The notes under the pieces are model-generated. The model saw nothing but the letters and a program-made list of their open reading frames with translations. It was not told where the DNA came from and did not search any database. Positions 52,718 through 62,560 of a stretch of DNA of 64,000 nucleotides are shown here, one piece after another. Position 1 is the stretch's first letter. Each line of letters opens with the position of its first letter. Both the position numbers and the translations under genes were made by a program. Source of the DNA: Bathynomus jamesi (Eukaryota > Arthropoda > Malacostraca > Isopoda > Cirolanidae); the NCBI GenBank assembly GCA_023014485.1, contig JAJOZX010003321.1:1-64000 (forward strand). The letters run 5' to 3'.

Positions 52718-52995
52718 ACGCATTATCCTCTTCCGCTCATTAGGATACGCGAGTTGGTGGACTTTCATTCGTTTGAAAGGATTCACGCGTAAATCACGTT
52801 TGACGATTCTCCGCACCGTACTTCGTAAAATGCCGGTTGCTCTTTCAGTTTCTCTTGAAAATTTGTTTGTTCAGGTTGGCCTTCTCGAATACAGATCATG
52901 TTTGCAACGACTTCCACGTTTTTTTCATTGCGTGCAGTACGAAGCCGTCCACTCCCTTTCGAGCGATACTACTTCAATACTTCCCTTCGAGCGAT
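52718..52995 (-). pseudogene. Mariner-type transposase, part upstream of the Polinton insertion
   Basis: The minus strand encodes the DNA-binding end of a mariner-type transposase (RRIVKRDLRVNPFKRMKVHQ, 52816-52757). Coding runs up to the Polinton boundary at 52718 and finds its continuation at 39428 on the other side. Upstream to about 52995 the coding is degenerate with stops. Confidence 0.75.
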
Positions 52996-52999
52996 ACTC

Positions 53000-53477
53000 A
53001 CTTTTTGTCCATTTTTTTTGGGGTGGGGGGGACTCAATTATAATTTTTTTGGTACCATAATTTGTCTGTAGTCGCAAGTTTTTTATTAGAATAAGGTCTT
53101 CTTCAGTATATTTTGGTATTTAAAAGGCCAGTTAATTCCTGAAACAAGAAACGAGCATTAAAAATTTTCAGAAATATGTTTTTAAACTTAATTTACTAAA
53201 AAGCGAACAGAACTTGTATGTTTTTTTACTAATTAGCTTAGTATTTTACTCACACTTGTACAATAAGTTTTACTACATGCCTTCATAATATAGTGTTATT
53301 ATACTCAAGCGTTTACTGCCAAAGTTACCCTCATAATAAGCTAAGGACTTACTTTCTTTTTGGCCCACCCTGCGAGCTGCTCGTACCCCGAAATGGGCGT
53401 ATGGGCGGAATGGAATGTAAAATGATGTTTAATTCTTCATACTTCCGCTTAAACTGTGAATACCTCGATGATTATAA
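53000..53477. other. Unassigned AT-rich sequence
   Basis: Nothing recognised; the far end of the broken mariner element should lie here, but I could not find its terminal repeat. Confidence 0.45.
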
Positions 53478-53795
53478 CCTTGGTTAGCGTTGGTTTTGCT
53501 TCCGCCCGCATTGTTCATTCTGACGAAGGTCGAGCTTGTCACTCCACCTTAGACCTACGGGTTTAACGTGAAATTCGAACCACGCCCCACCACGGGCGGT
53601 CAGAAATTACAAAGTCCTCGTCCGGACTCGATCTCACGACCTCCCGATCAGCAACAGCCCAGCGTCTTAACCACTAGGCTACCCAGGGTACCCATTTATC
53701 TACCAACCAATTTTTGTGTGGAAGAATGAACAGCTGGGTTTTGCCGCGTGGCGATGCTAACCACTACTGTATACCACCGAGGCGCATAAAACAAA
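53478..53795 (-). repeat. tRNA-derived SINE, minus strand, near full length
   Basis: Matches the family at 10190 in reverse: TTGGTTTTGCTTCCGCCCGC, CTGACGAAGGTCGAGCTTGT, CTTAGACCTACGGGTTTAAC, CATTTATCTACCAACCAATT, AACAGCTGGGTTTTGCCGC and a head ending CACCGAGGCGC at 53786. Confidence 0.85.
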
Positions 53796-53811
53796 AATCA
53801 TTATTATATAT

Positions 53812-56521
53812 TAGTGATGTAGCGGATGTCATTTTTTTCACATCCGCGGATGCGGATGCGGATGTTTGATTTCAACATCCGCGGATGCGGATGTCTACAT
53901 TTTCGTTATTTTTTAGGATATATTCGAGATTTGTTGTGTTTAACGTATATAATAAGTTATTATATAGAGAGAGCTGTAGCTATAATGTAGTATAATTGAT
54001 TAATTGTACAATAATTGCTGTACTTTTCTCTGAACATATAAAATAATATGAAGCATCTAACTAATATAGAAATCAATTAGTGAATTCGTCTGCAAATAAA
54101 TTCGTTATATTTTGTTGAGTTTCAGCCACAATTAGAAACCATAATTGTGTTACCAGGATGTGGGACGTGGACCCAACTCAAATGCACCCCCACCGACCTC
54201 TTTCCCCAACCTCCACCCTTATAGAAAGAGATCTTTAATTAGCTTGATAACTATTTATATTAAGTTTAAAGTTTTATTAGGCATATTTATAAATGAGTAA
54301 TTAAAATAAAGTAAACTAAGATGTTCATCGTTTAATATTCAAACTTAATTATAGGAAGGTTATGCTTAAGGAACATTAATTTTTCTGCCTTTTCTGCTGC
54401 CAGTCTGTTTCTCTTTTCATCATATATTAATCCAGCACTGCTAAATAATCTCTCGCTTGGTACGCTTGTTGGAGGACAGGCTAAATGTTTCCTTGCAAGT
54501 TTACTCAAGTATGGATAGATATTCTGCGTATTTTTCCACCAACTAATAGGATTGTCACATACAGCCAGGCGTTTTTCTTGGTGATAGCTCTCGATCATTT
54601 TTACTACATCTTTTGACATCGCGTAGGTCTCGTCATCGCTGCTTGACTCAAGAAACTGAGAGAGAGATTCTGTGATAGATTTGCTTGTTGAAGGTGTTGG
54701 TTCTGTCACTGAAACTTTTATTCTTTTGGTGGGTGGCGAAGCGACAGATTCAAGAGATTGAAGCTCTTCAACTGCTTTGCCAAGTGATGATTTAACTCGT
54801 TCTAATGTACTAGGTGAAAATAACTTAGCTTTGTAACGTGGATCTAAGTAGGTTGCAAGAGTATAAAGATCATCATTTTCAAGAGAACCGAAGCGTTTTA
54901 CTAGTTCTGATCTCATTACATCTTTCATCAGTTTTACTCCATGATCATCTCCATTTGAGGAAGGTTCAAGATGTTTCCTCAGCGTTGTAATTAATGGTAT
55001 TACATCGGATAGAGAAGCGGTAGAACTGCTAATTGCCTTTGTAATTTCCTCAAATGGTTCCAAAAGTTTGATGCAATTTGACATGATATCATTTTCCGTA
55101 TTCGTGAGAATCTTAACTTTGGAATGGGAACTGGCATACAAAGCAAGAGGTTCCTTGAGTACAAGTATTCTTTCCATCATATAAAGAGTACTGTTCCAGC
55201 GAGTTTGAACATCTTGGATCACAGTACGATGCGGAACATCATCAAGCCTTTTCTGAATTGCCTTCAACTTATCTTGAGCCATTGTTGAGTGGTGAAAATG
55301 GGTTGCTACACCTCTGCATTTGGAAATGATTTCAATTACAGACTTCTGTGCCTCTAAGCCAGATTTAATAACTAACTGAAGTTTATGTGATACACAATCG
55401 AGATTGTTTACTCCAGACAAAAATAAAGCTTTTTTCATGTTGGCACCACTGTCTCTTAAAACACAATGAACATTCGAAATGGGTATCCCCCATTTGTTCA
55501 GCATTGCATCAAAAGTACTTGATAAGTACTCACCAGTGTGTCTTTCATCAAGCTTTTGCGCGCATAATACAAAATTCTTTCGTTGAAAGTCCTCATCAAT
55601 TCCGTGACAGGTTAGAGAAAGAAGAGACACACCAGCAGACGTGTCTGACCATGCATCGGTAGTGAAGGACAGTCCAGTTTCAATCATTGATTTCACCTCC
55701 TCATTTATTTTAGCACAAACATTTGGATAAATATTATCACAAATTAGGTCACAGTAGAAATGTCGTTTTTTCAATTTGTACTGTGGACTAGCCGCTTGTA
55801 CAAAACGCATGAAGCCAATACCTTCAACCAAATCGAATGGTTGATCATCCATAACGATCATTTCTGCAATACGGTAGTCCATTAGTTTAGTTTTGTGATG
55901 GTTGACATCCCACAATGCTTTTTTTTCCATACAACTTTCTATTGTTACTCGTTTCATCTTCTGTAGGGGAGTTGGCGAAATCTTTGCAGCAGTTTCTTTT
56001 TTGCTTGCCTTTTCTAAATCCGCCTCAATCACTTCCTCATACTGAGAAGAATGCATCGACCTAAGATGATTCTTAAGAGATGTGGTACCTCTACCTTTTC
56101 TAGAATAGTTTTTAGAACATAATTTGCACTTAGCAATGTCTTTAGAAATCCGCTCAAAATACTTCCACACGGCCGACTCCATTGTGTCTCACAGAAATTG
56201 GGGCACTAGAAATAGCGATATAAATCAGCTAAATGATCAGAGCGCAAACGAAACACCCTCACTCTTTCAAGGTCAATCGACTACTGAGTAAGTGAGTAAC
56301 TTCATACAAGAACAGCCTCTCGTCTTGTCGCTTGCATCACTTTTGCGCACAATGAACTAGTTCTATTAATATAGTAGAATTTGATAATTTCCGCTTATTA
56401 ATGACGTTTTATCTCAACGGTCCACATCCGCACGACATCCGCAGTCCAAAGTGCGGATGCGGATGCGATAAAATGTGCAGATGTTCCGCGGATGCGGATG
56501 CGGATGTGACCTACATCACTA
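53812..56521 (-). mobile_element. hAT (Ac-like) transposon, 2.7 kb, apparently complete
   Basis: Ends TAGTGATGTAG and CTACATCACTA; flanking octamers TTATATAT and TTATATAA agree at 7 of 8 positions. Subterminal zones at both ends consist of clustered GCGGAT/ATCCGC words (53839-53893 and 56425-56507). A full-length transposase lies between. This may be an autonomous copy. Confidence 0.92.
54332..56182 (-). CDS. hAT transposase, 616 codons, intact
   Basis: Catalyses cut-and-paste transposition of the element. Residues 1-50 form a BED zinc finger (C19, C22, H39, H44) for DNA binding. The catalytic region follows (SFTTDAWSDTSAG near 175, candidate first Asp; CVLRDSGANM near 245). The end holds the hAT dimerisation domain (LARKHLACPPTSVPSERLFS at about 555-575, then KRNRLAAEKAEKLMFLKHN). 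The start MESAVWKYFERIS sits right before the finger, as expected. No introns or stops are visible in 616 codons. It serves, or could serve, the deleted copy at 61100-62390 and the MITE at 57194-57700, which share its end motifs. Confidence 0.93.
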   Translation of the reverse strand: MESAVWKYFERISKDIAKCKLCSKNYSRKGRGTTSLKNHLRSMHSSQYEEVIEADLEKASKKETAAKISPTPLQKMKRVTIESCMEKKALWDVNHHKTKLMDYRIAEMIVMDDQPFDLVEGIGFMRFVQAASPQYKLKKRHFYCDLICDNIYPNVCAKINEEVKSMIETGLSFTTDAWSDTSAGVSLLSLTCHGIDEDFQRKNFVLCAQKLDERHTGEYLSSTFDAMLNKWGIPISNVHCVLRDSGANMKKALFLSGVNNLDCVSHKLQLVIKSGLEAQKSVIEIISKCRGVATHFHHSTMAQDKLKAIQKRLDDVPHRTVIQDVQTRWNSTLYMMERILVLKEPLALYASSHSKVKILTNTENDIMSNCIKLLEPFEEITKAISSSTASLSDVIPLITTLRKHLEPSSNGDDHGVKLMKDVMRSELVKRFGSLENDDLYTLATYLDPRYKAKLFSPSTLERVKSSLGKAVEELQSLESVASPPTKRIKVSVTEPTPSTSKSITESLSQFLESSSDDETYAMSKDVVKMIESYHQEKRLAVCDNPISWWKNTQNIYPYLSKLARKHLACPPTSVPSERLFSSAGLIYDEKRNRLAAEKAEKLMFLKHNLPIIKFEY

Positions 56522-56848
56522 TTATATAATATAATAATAATATCTATCTATATATAGATATAGATAAATAGATATCTTTCAAAAGGATTCTTAATGGTTG
56601 TATGTGTTGTATGTATTGTATAAGTTTGTGAGAGTAAAAACTCCTTCAGAATTCCAGTTTTCTTTCAAACTGAAGCCAAATACAGACAGTAGTTACGAAT
56701 GTTTAGTTGAAGGCGAAAACAATAATTCATTCCTTCGCTGAATATTTGCAGGAAATCAAGTCAACAACTTCATTAGAAGACCTCCAAAAATAGTGGTTTC
56801 ATAAGTAAAATTATTTTCTTTAGGGATTATTGCCAAGCATAAACAAAC

Positions 56849-56850
<2 letters not shown>
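56522..56850. other. Unassigned AT-rich sequence
   Basis: A small imperfect palindrome of ATCTATCTATATATAGATAT (56540-56572); nothing else recognised. Confidence 0.5.

Positions 56851-56936
<86 letters not shown>
56851..56936. repeat. (CT)n then (TA)n compound microsatellite
   Basis: CT run (56851-56898) followed by a TA run (56906-56934). Confidence 0.95.
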
Positions 56937-56939
<3 letters not shown>

Positions 56940-56962
56940 GAAAACCACTGAAGAAGACCACA

Positions 56963-57142
56963 TGAAGAAGGAAACCACTTTTCAGGAAGACGTAAATTTT
57001 TATTTCTTAACACCAATACAGTTTTGGCTCCTTGCGAGCCCTTGTCAATTGGTAATTACCAATTGACAAGGGCTCGCCGAAACTGTATTGGTGTTAAGAA
57101 ATAAAAATTTACGTCTTCCTGAATAGTGGTTTCCCTCTTCAT
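56963..57142. mobile_element. Foldback element, about 180 bp, near-perfect hairpin
   Basis: TGAAGAAGGAAACCACT ... GGAAGACGTAAATTTTTATT pairs with its complement ending at 57142. Arms are about 88 bp, with the centre at GGTAATTACC (57048-57057). There is one short extra stretch (TTGGCTCCTTGCGAG versus CTCGCCG) in the left arm. TA repeats flank it on both sides. Confidence 0.85.
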
Positions 57143-57193
57143 ACTTCAATGTGACAGTGCGTTATTTTACATTATATATATATATATATATAT

Positions 57194-57700
57194 TAGTGGT
57201 GGACCGGATATCCGCATCCGCATCAATTTTAACATCCGCATCCGCACTTCTGACTGCGGATGTTATGCGGATATTACCTCTAATAAATTATGCAATTTAC
57301 AATTAAATTAGTTTATAAAGTAGCTTATAAGGCCGAGTCATGCACATTTCATGTAAAGTATTAATTATTAATGAACAAACAAATATACTGTATAAACCTC
57401 AAAATACAAACACCTGGTAACACAGAAAATTGAATGAAACATGTTTCATTGAATTTTCTGTGGCTGAACTCTTGAGAAAGTTATTATTTTTATCATAATG
57501 AAAACATTAATATTAATTTTAATTCTTATGCATTGCCTGCCATAATAGTAATATCACGAAATTTGAAAAATTATGTCATATATTCATAATTCTATATTAT
57601 ATTGATAGATTAACTAAATATCCGCATCCGCGGATATTGAAATTAAAAATCTCCATCCGCATCCGCAGATGTTGAAAAACTGACATCCGATCCACCACTA
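57194..57700. mobile_element. hAT MITE related to the 53812 element, 507 bp
   Basis: Ends TAGTGGTGGA and TCCACCACTA, with the same subterminal ATCCGC/GCGGAT clusters (57208-57270 and 57619-57690) as the full hAT copy. The interior is AT-rich and noncoding. The end sequence differs from TAGTGATGTAG, so it is a sister family or is cross-mobilised. Confidence 0.8.
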
Positions 57701-57814
57701 ATATCTACGCAAATATAGTATATGGGTATTCTGTGGGTGTTATTGTGTTAAAAATATGAAAAACCTAAATCACAGTATTAACTCCCGCCAGTGTTCGAAA
57801 GATTATATATATAT

Positions 57815-57860
57815 TCGTCAGAATGAACAATTCGGGCGGAAGCTAACCAAAGGTATATTA
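57815..57860 (+). repeat. SINE fragment
   Basis: TTCGTCAGAATGAACAATTC and GGGCGGAAGCTAACCAAAGG match the end of the tRNA-derived SINE family. Confidence 0.7.
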
Positions 57861-57956
57861 CTCTAGAAAAAGCTACATAAAATTGTTCATGCGTAAAAAC
57901 AGGCTTAGGAATATAAATACAAACCATCCGCGGTTAAATTAGTATCTTTATGAAGG

Positions 57957-58205
57957 AGGCCAGAGAGCAATGCAGCAGAATTATGAAGACGCTTTGGCAA
58001 TTGTAAGAAAATTTGGGACACCCCGGCTATTGATTACGTTTACTCACAATTTAAGATGGACTGAAATCGCCAAAAGCACTGACTGAAGCTTATCAAAGAC
58101 CAGAACATAAGCCAGAATTTTTCATGTGAAACTAAAGGAGGTGCTTCATGATTTAACGATAAAACATATACTCAGGAAGCCAAATGCATTTTTGTATGTT
58201 GTTTA
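57957..58205 (+). pseudogene. Helitron Rep/helicase fragment
   Basis: From the ATG at 57970 the plus strand reads QQNYEDALAIVRKFG, LLITFTHNLRWTEIA and, after a stop, VKLKEVLHDL with FLYVV. This is the start of the Helitron Rep nuclease region, just before its HUH motif. The fragment ends where FLYVVYAPSNF should lead on; the HUH motif and helicase are absent. No Helitron terminal hairpin was found. Confidence 0.75.
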
Positions 58206-58508
58206 TGCACCTTCAAATTTCGGCTGGCGGGACCCGCCAAAAAATGACGGGTTGAAATTTACGGAATGTACCGTCGCCAATCAACTCCCGTCTTTCGCTT
58301 AGTTTATATTTCTGCCCGGAATCGTGCAAAATTTGTTCTTTGACTCCCCCTAAAATTCCTTCAGCCTTCCTTTTATTTATCAATGATCTATTAAGTTGCG
58401 CTTCCTGTCCTATCCTATGACGATCACTCCACTCTTCGCTCCTCCACACGCTTCGCAAAGCGTCCCTTTCAATAGTCATTCTATGATTGGCGTAGGACGG
58501 CTATGGTG
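58206..58508. other. Unassigned sequence between Helitron and RT fragments
   Basis: A minus-strand open frame (58479-58213, 88 codons) has no recognisable domain; I do not call it a gene. Confidence 0.4.
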
Positions 58509-58509
58509 C

Positions 58510-59263
58510 GTCTGACCTTTGATCTTCCTCTACTCTCTGATTAGGGCGGAGAAAACCTCGTGGATTTCAGTGTATCAAAAGCTCAGTTCCTTCATCCGTC
58601 TACTCGTCACAATCTTCTACACGACTATCCCCTTTACCTTCAACAACACACAACTCAATCCTTCCTCTTCTCTTGACATTCTTGGTGTTTCCTTTTCTAG
58701 TGATCCTTCCTGGAAGGATCGCGGATACGTTCTTTCCAAAACAACTTTTAAGAGGTTAAGTGTGCCGTACTGGCTCCGCAGTTTCTTTATACCGACTCAG
58801 TTGCTGTCTCTGTACGGGGGTCTTGTCCGCACCTGTATGGAGTACGCTTCTCGTATGTTGGGTGACTCAACCCACGCATCTCTACTTGATCGGGTGGAAT
58901 CAAAGGCTTTTCGTTTCATCATTTCCCCGTCGCTTACTGTCTTCAACTCCTCTCTCTTCACCGCACTGGTACCTCACTCTCTCTCTCTTTACTATCGCTA
59001 TTATAACGGACACTGCTCTTCTAAACTCTCTGACTGCGTGCCTCCTCCTTTAATTAAGGAGAGCACGCAGTACCAGACTTTCTACCCATTCTTATTCCTT
59101 TTCTGTCCAACTCTAACGCAAGGGTTAATCAGTATTTTCAACTTTTCATCTACTCAACCGGTGAACTCTGGAACACACTTACTCAATCCATCTTTCCTCT
59201 TGTCTATGAACTCCAGTCTTTCAAACGTAGTGTGTCCAGGCATCTCGAAAACCTTGCACCTTG
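58510..59263 (+). pseudogene. Non-LTR reverse transcriptase carboxyl part, frameshifted, with (TG)n tail
   Basis: The frame from about 58660 carries LDILGVSFSSDPSWKD, LYGGLVRTCMEYASRMLG, LLDRVESKAFRFIISPSL and YYRYYNGHCSSKLSDC. This is the thumb and downstream region of a Jockey/CR1-related reverse transcriptase in a form common in decapod crustaceans, from memory. The start (58530-58640) and the end (SFKRSVSRHLENLAP, stop near 59263) lie in other frames. The catalytic domain is missing (5' truncation). The TG run at 59280-59303 directly after the stop may be the element's 3' simple-repeat tail. Confidence 0.82.
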
Positions 59264-59279
59264 ATTTTGGCTCTCTTCT

Positions 59280-59304
59280 GTGTGTGTGTGTGTGTGTGTG
59301 TGTG
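59280..59304. repeat. (TG)n microsatellite
   Basis: Twelve TG units; see the preceding reverse transcriptase. Confidence 0.95.
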
Positions 59305-59306
59305 GG

Positions 59307-59727
59307 CAGAGGCGGATTAAGACACCTCGGGGCCCCGGGGCAATGAAGAATATGAGGGTCCTTTTCTGTAGCTTTTTATTAATTAACAGTACACGTACAT
59401 GTACTGTACATGGTACATTTACACGAATTATATGTACGGTGCTCAGGCTAATTGAGAAACAAACTTAAAAGAACCTAAACGCAGTGTATTTTGCCGTTTG
59501 CCAAAACCAAACAGTATTAAACAAACTTTACTTTAGGGCCTATAAAACATAAAATAAAACAGGGAATTTGTCAGTTTGTGTACTCTATCAAGTTTGTCAT
59601 ATTTAATCAAAGAAGTTTGCGAAATCTCGAATTATATCAATAAAACCCAGTTGATTGGGGGGGCCCCCCCTCAAGCAGGGGAGCCTGAGGCTTCAGCCTC
59701 AATAGCCTCAGTGATAATCCGCCACTG
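59307..59727. mobile_element. hAT-type MITE, 421 bp
   Basis: Ends CAGAGGCGGATTAAG and TAATCCGCCACTG; the inner ends also pair (GGGGCCCC near 59334 and 59661). Flanking octamers TGTGTGGG and GAGTGGGG agree poorly. The interior is noncoding. Confidence 0.75.
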
Positions 59728-59849
59728 GAGTGGGGGGGTTGCGGACATTTGCCGTCGGCCTTTCCTTCCTACACACACACAAAAAAAATATATATGTATA
59801 TATATATTTCACTCTTTTGTTTTGAACGATATTGAAATAAATCTTGTGC

Positions 59850-60360
59850 TTTCATGAACCAAAAACAGGAACAAAGAAAAAGAAATAAAAAAGTAAATAA
59901 AAACCAAAGAAATATAACAAAAACAAAGATAAAAAACAATGGAAAAATAGAGAATAAACAAGACAAAAAACAAAATTAAAAAAACATAAATAAAAGGAAA
60001 AGGGACATCAAGGACCCCCCCCCACCCCCACCCCCACCACCACCACCAAAAAAAAAACCAAAGCAAAAACGAGGAAACCAAAGAAAAAATAAGAAGAACA
60101 AGTAATAAATAACTAAATGAAATAAACATTTTAAAAAGTTATGAAGAAAGTTTGTTTAGTAAAGATAAAAAAAAAGAACGTTAAAGAAAAAACGTGTTTA
60201 AGAACAAAAGAATGGAAGAATCGCCCTTAAAAACCTTCAACTTTTGATTCATTTTTCACATTTTGAAAAAAAAAATGAATAATACAAAAGTTAAAAAAAA
60301 AAAAAGGTTTTTAAGGAAATTTTAGAAGAAAAATAGATTTTGAATTAAAGCGAGCTTTAC
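59850..60360. repeat. A-rich low-complexity tract
   Basis: About 500 bases dominated by AAAAAC, AAAGA and AAATAAA words on the plus strand, with an embedded C-rich run (CCCCCCCCCACCCCC, 60018-60035). Apparent hydrophobic open frames on the minus strand are poly-Phe/Leu translations of this composition and are not genes. Confidence 0.85.
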
Positions 60361-60401
60361 ATATTTAATTTTTTAAAACTTTGTATAGTTCATATTGTGC
60401 A

Positions 60402-60436
<35 letters not shown>
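60402..60436. repeat. (TA)n microsatellite
   Basis: TA run preceding the short dispersed repeat. Confidence 0.95.
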
Positions 60437-60440
<4 letters not shown>

Positions 60441-60590
60441 AACTCAGAATGGTCCCTGAGAAATGGTATTTGTCATTTACCATTACTTATTCGGACTATA
60501 GTGGATTTTCCCAGAAGAGTTCCTTGTTCCATGCACGGTCTGTGTTTAACATATAAATTTCTCAGGGGACCATTCTGAGTTTGTGTATAT
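60437..60590 (+). repeat. Dispersed repeat A, copy 1, with inverted ends
   Basis: ACAAACTCAGAATGGTCCCT at the left is answered by CAGGGGACCATTCTGAGTTT near 60572-60591. In between lies CATTTACCATTACTTATTCG GACTATAGTGGATTTTCCC with AGTTCCTTGTTCCATGCACG, which recurs at 60917-60990 and 62478-62550. Confidence 0.8.
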
Positions 60591-60905
60591 TAAACGGACG
60601 TGTTACGTGCCTTGAAAAGTGGACGCTCAATGTCCCGGTTGAGGTTAAGTTTTGGTTTTTTTTGGCTAAAAATACAATAGTTACCCCTTTTCTTTGTTAT
60701 TCAATCCGACGTGAATGCAAACGAGTCTTTTATTATATAGAGGTTCTGAATGTAGGGACTAGGCTTGCTTTAAACCCTAGGTCCATGTCCCAAAGCTGGA
60801 TCCTGTCTGCTTTGCAGATAGCTGGTGAGGGAAGCTATATTTATGGGATCTCTTTGCGAGAGACCCGTTGCCCACGTCGGGCTAGCATCATGAAAAAGAA
60901 AAACT
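60591..60905. other. Unassigned sequence between repeat A copies
   Basis: Includes GAGACCCGTTGCCCACGTCG and AGCATCATGAAAAAGAAAAA, also seen before copy 3 (62430-62468), so the repeat unit may be longer than the core. An open frame (60581-60943) over it has no recognisable domain. Confidence 0.5.
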
Positions 60906-60992
60906 ATGGTATTGTCATTTACCATTACTTATTCGGACTATAGTGGATTTTCCCAGAAGAGTTCCTTGTTCCATGCACGGTCTGTGTTTAAC

Positions 60993-60997
<5 letters not shown>
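60906..60997 (+). repeat. Dispersed repeat A, copy 2
   Basis: Core CATTTACCATTACTTATTCG through GCACGGTCTGTGTTTAACAT, followed by a TA run. Confidence 0.8.
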
Positions 60998-61035
<38 letters not shown>

Positions 61036-61068
61036 TAGTGAGATATTTCATAAGTACAGATTGTCCAC

Positions 61069-61072
<4 letters not shown>

Positions 61073-61098
<26 letters not shown>
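61073..61098. repeat. (TA)n microsatellite
   Basis: TA run directly before the deleted hAT copy. Confidence 0.9.
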
Positions 61099-61099
<1 letters not shown>

Positions 61100-62390
61100 T
61101 AGTGATGTAGCGGATGTCATTTTTTCACATCCGCGGATGCGGATGCGGATGAGGATGTTTGATTTCAACATCCGCGGATGCGGATGCGGATGTCTACATT
61201 TTCGTTATTTTTTAGGATATATTCGAGATTTGTTGTGTTTAACGTATATAATAAGTTATTATATAGAGAGAGCTGTAGCTATAATGTAATATAATTGATT
61301 AATTGTACAATAATTGTGCTGTACTTTTCTCTGAACATATAAAATAATATCAAGCATCTAACTAATATAGAAATCAATTAGTGAATTCGTCTGCAAATAA
61401 AATTCGTTATATTTTGTTGAGTTTCAGCCACAATTAGAAACCATAATTGTGTTACCAGGATGCGGAACGTGAACCCAACTCAAATGCACCCCCACCGACC
61501 TCTTTCCCCAACCTCCACCCTTATAGAAAGAGATCTTTAATTAGCTTGATAACTATTTATATTAAGTTTAAAGTTTTATTAGGCATATTTATAAATGAGT
61601 AATTAAAATAAAGTAAACTAAGATGTTCATCGTTTAATGTTCAAACATAATTATAGGAAGGTTATGCTTAAGGAACATTAATTTTTCTGCCTTTTCTGCT
61701 GCCAGTCTGTTTCTCTTTTCATCATATATTAATCCAGCACTGCTAAATAATCTCTCGCTTGGTACGTTTGTTGGAGGACAGGCTAAATGTTTCCTTGCAA
61801 GTTTACTCAAGTATGGATAGATATTCTGCGTATTTTTCCACCAACTAATAGGATTGTCACATGCAGCCAGGCGTTTTTCTTGGTGATAGCTCTCGATCAT
61901 TTTTACTACATCTTTTGACATCGCGTAGGTCTCGTCATTGCTGCTTGACTCAAGAAACTGAGAGACAGATTCTGTGATAGATTTGCTTGTTGAAGGTGTT
62001 GGTTCTGTCACTGAAACTTTTATTCTTTTGGTGGGTGGCGAAGCGACAGATTCAAGAGATTGAAGCTCTTCAACTGCTTTGCCAAGTGATGATTTAACTC
62101 GTTCTAATGTACTAGGTGAAAATAACTTAGCTTTGTAACGTGGATCTAAGTAGGTTGCAAGAGAGTAACTTCATACAAGAACAGCCTCTCGTCTTGTCGC
62201 TTGCATCACTTTTGCGCACAATGAACTAGTTCTATTAATATAGTAGAATTTGATAATTTCCGCTTATTAATGACGTTTTATCTCAACGGTCCACATCCGC
62301 ACGACATCCGCAGTCCAAAGTGCGGATGCGGATGCGAGAAAATGTGCGGATGTTCCGCGGATGCGGATGCGGATGTGACCTACATCACTA
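61100..62390 (-). mobile_element. hAT transposon, internally deleted copy of the 53812 element, 1.29 kb
   Basis: Same ends (TAGTGATGTAG/CTACATCACTA), same ATCCGC subterminal clusters and near-identical sequence to 53812-56521, but 1.42 kb of the interior is missing. The junction is at about 62163 (TTGCAAGAG joined to AGTAACTTCATAC), corresponding to about 54862 and 56289 in the full copy, with at most 1 base of microhomology. It depends on an intact copy for movement. Confidence 0.92.
61634..62165 (-). pseudogene. hAT transposase carboxyl third, remnant
   Basis: The open part 62011-61634 encodes the dimerisation region (ACPPTNVPSERLFSSAG) with a few substitutions against the full-length protein (for example N for S in PPTNVPS). 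Coding similarity extends upstream to the deletion junction near 62163. BED finger and catalytic core are lost. Confidence 0.88.
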
Positions 62391-62404
62391 ATATATATAT
62401 ATAT

Positions 62405-62560
62405 ATGGGATTGAACTCAGAATGGTCCCCTGAGCCCACGTCGAGTTAACATCATAAAAAAGAAAAAACTAGTGTTTGTCATTTACCATTACTTATTCGG
62501 ACTATAGTGGATTTAATTTTCCCGGAAGAGTTCCTTGTTCCATGCACGGTCTGTGTGTAT

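Noticed and set aside
58213..58479. 88-codon minus-strand frame
   Set aside because: No similarity I recognise and no partner copy; between two decayed element fragments.
59769..60129. Hydrophobic minus-strand frames that look like membrane proteins
   Set aside because: Translations of the A-rich tract into Phe/Leu/Ile; low complexity only.
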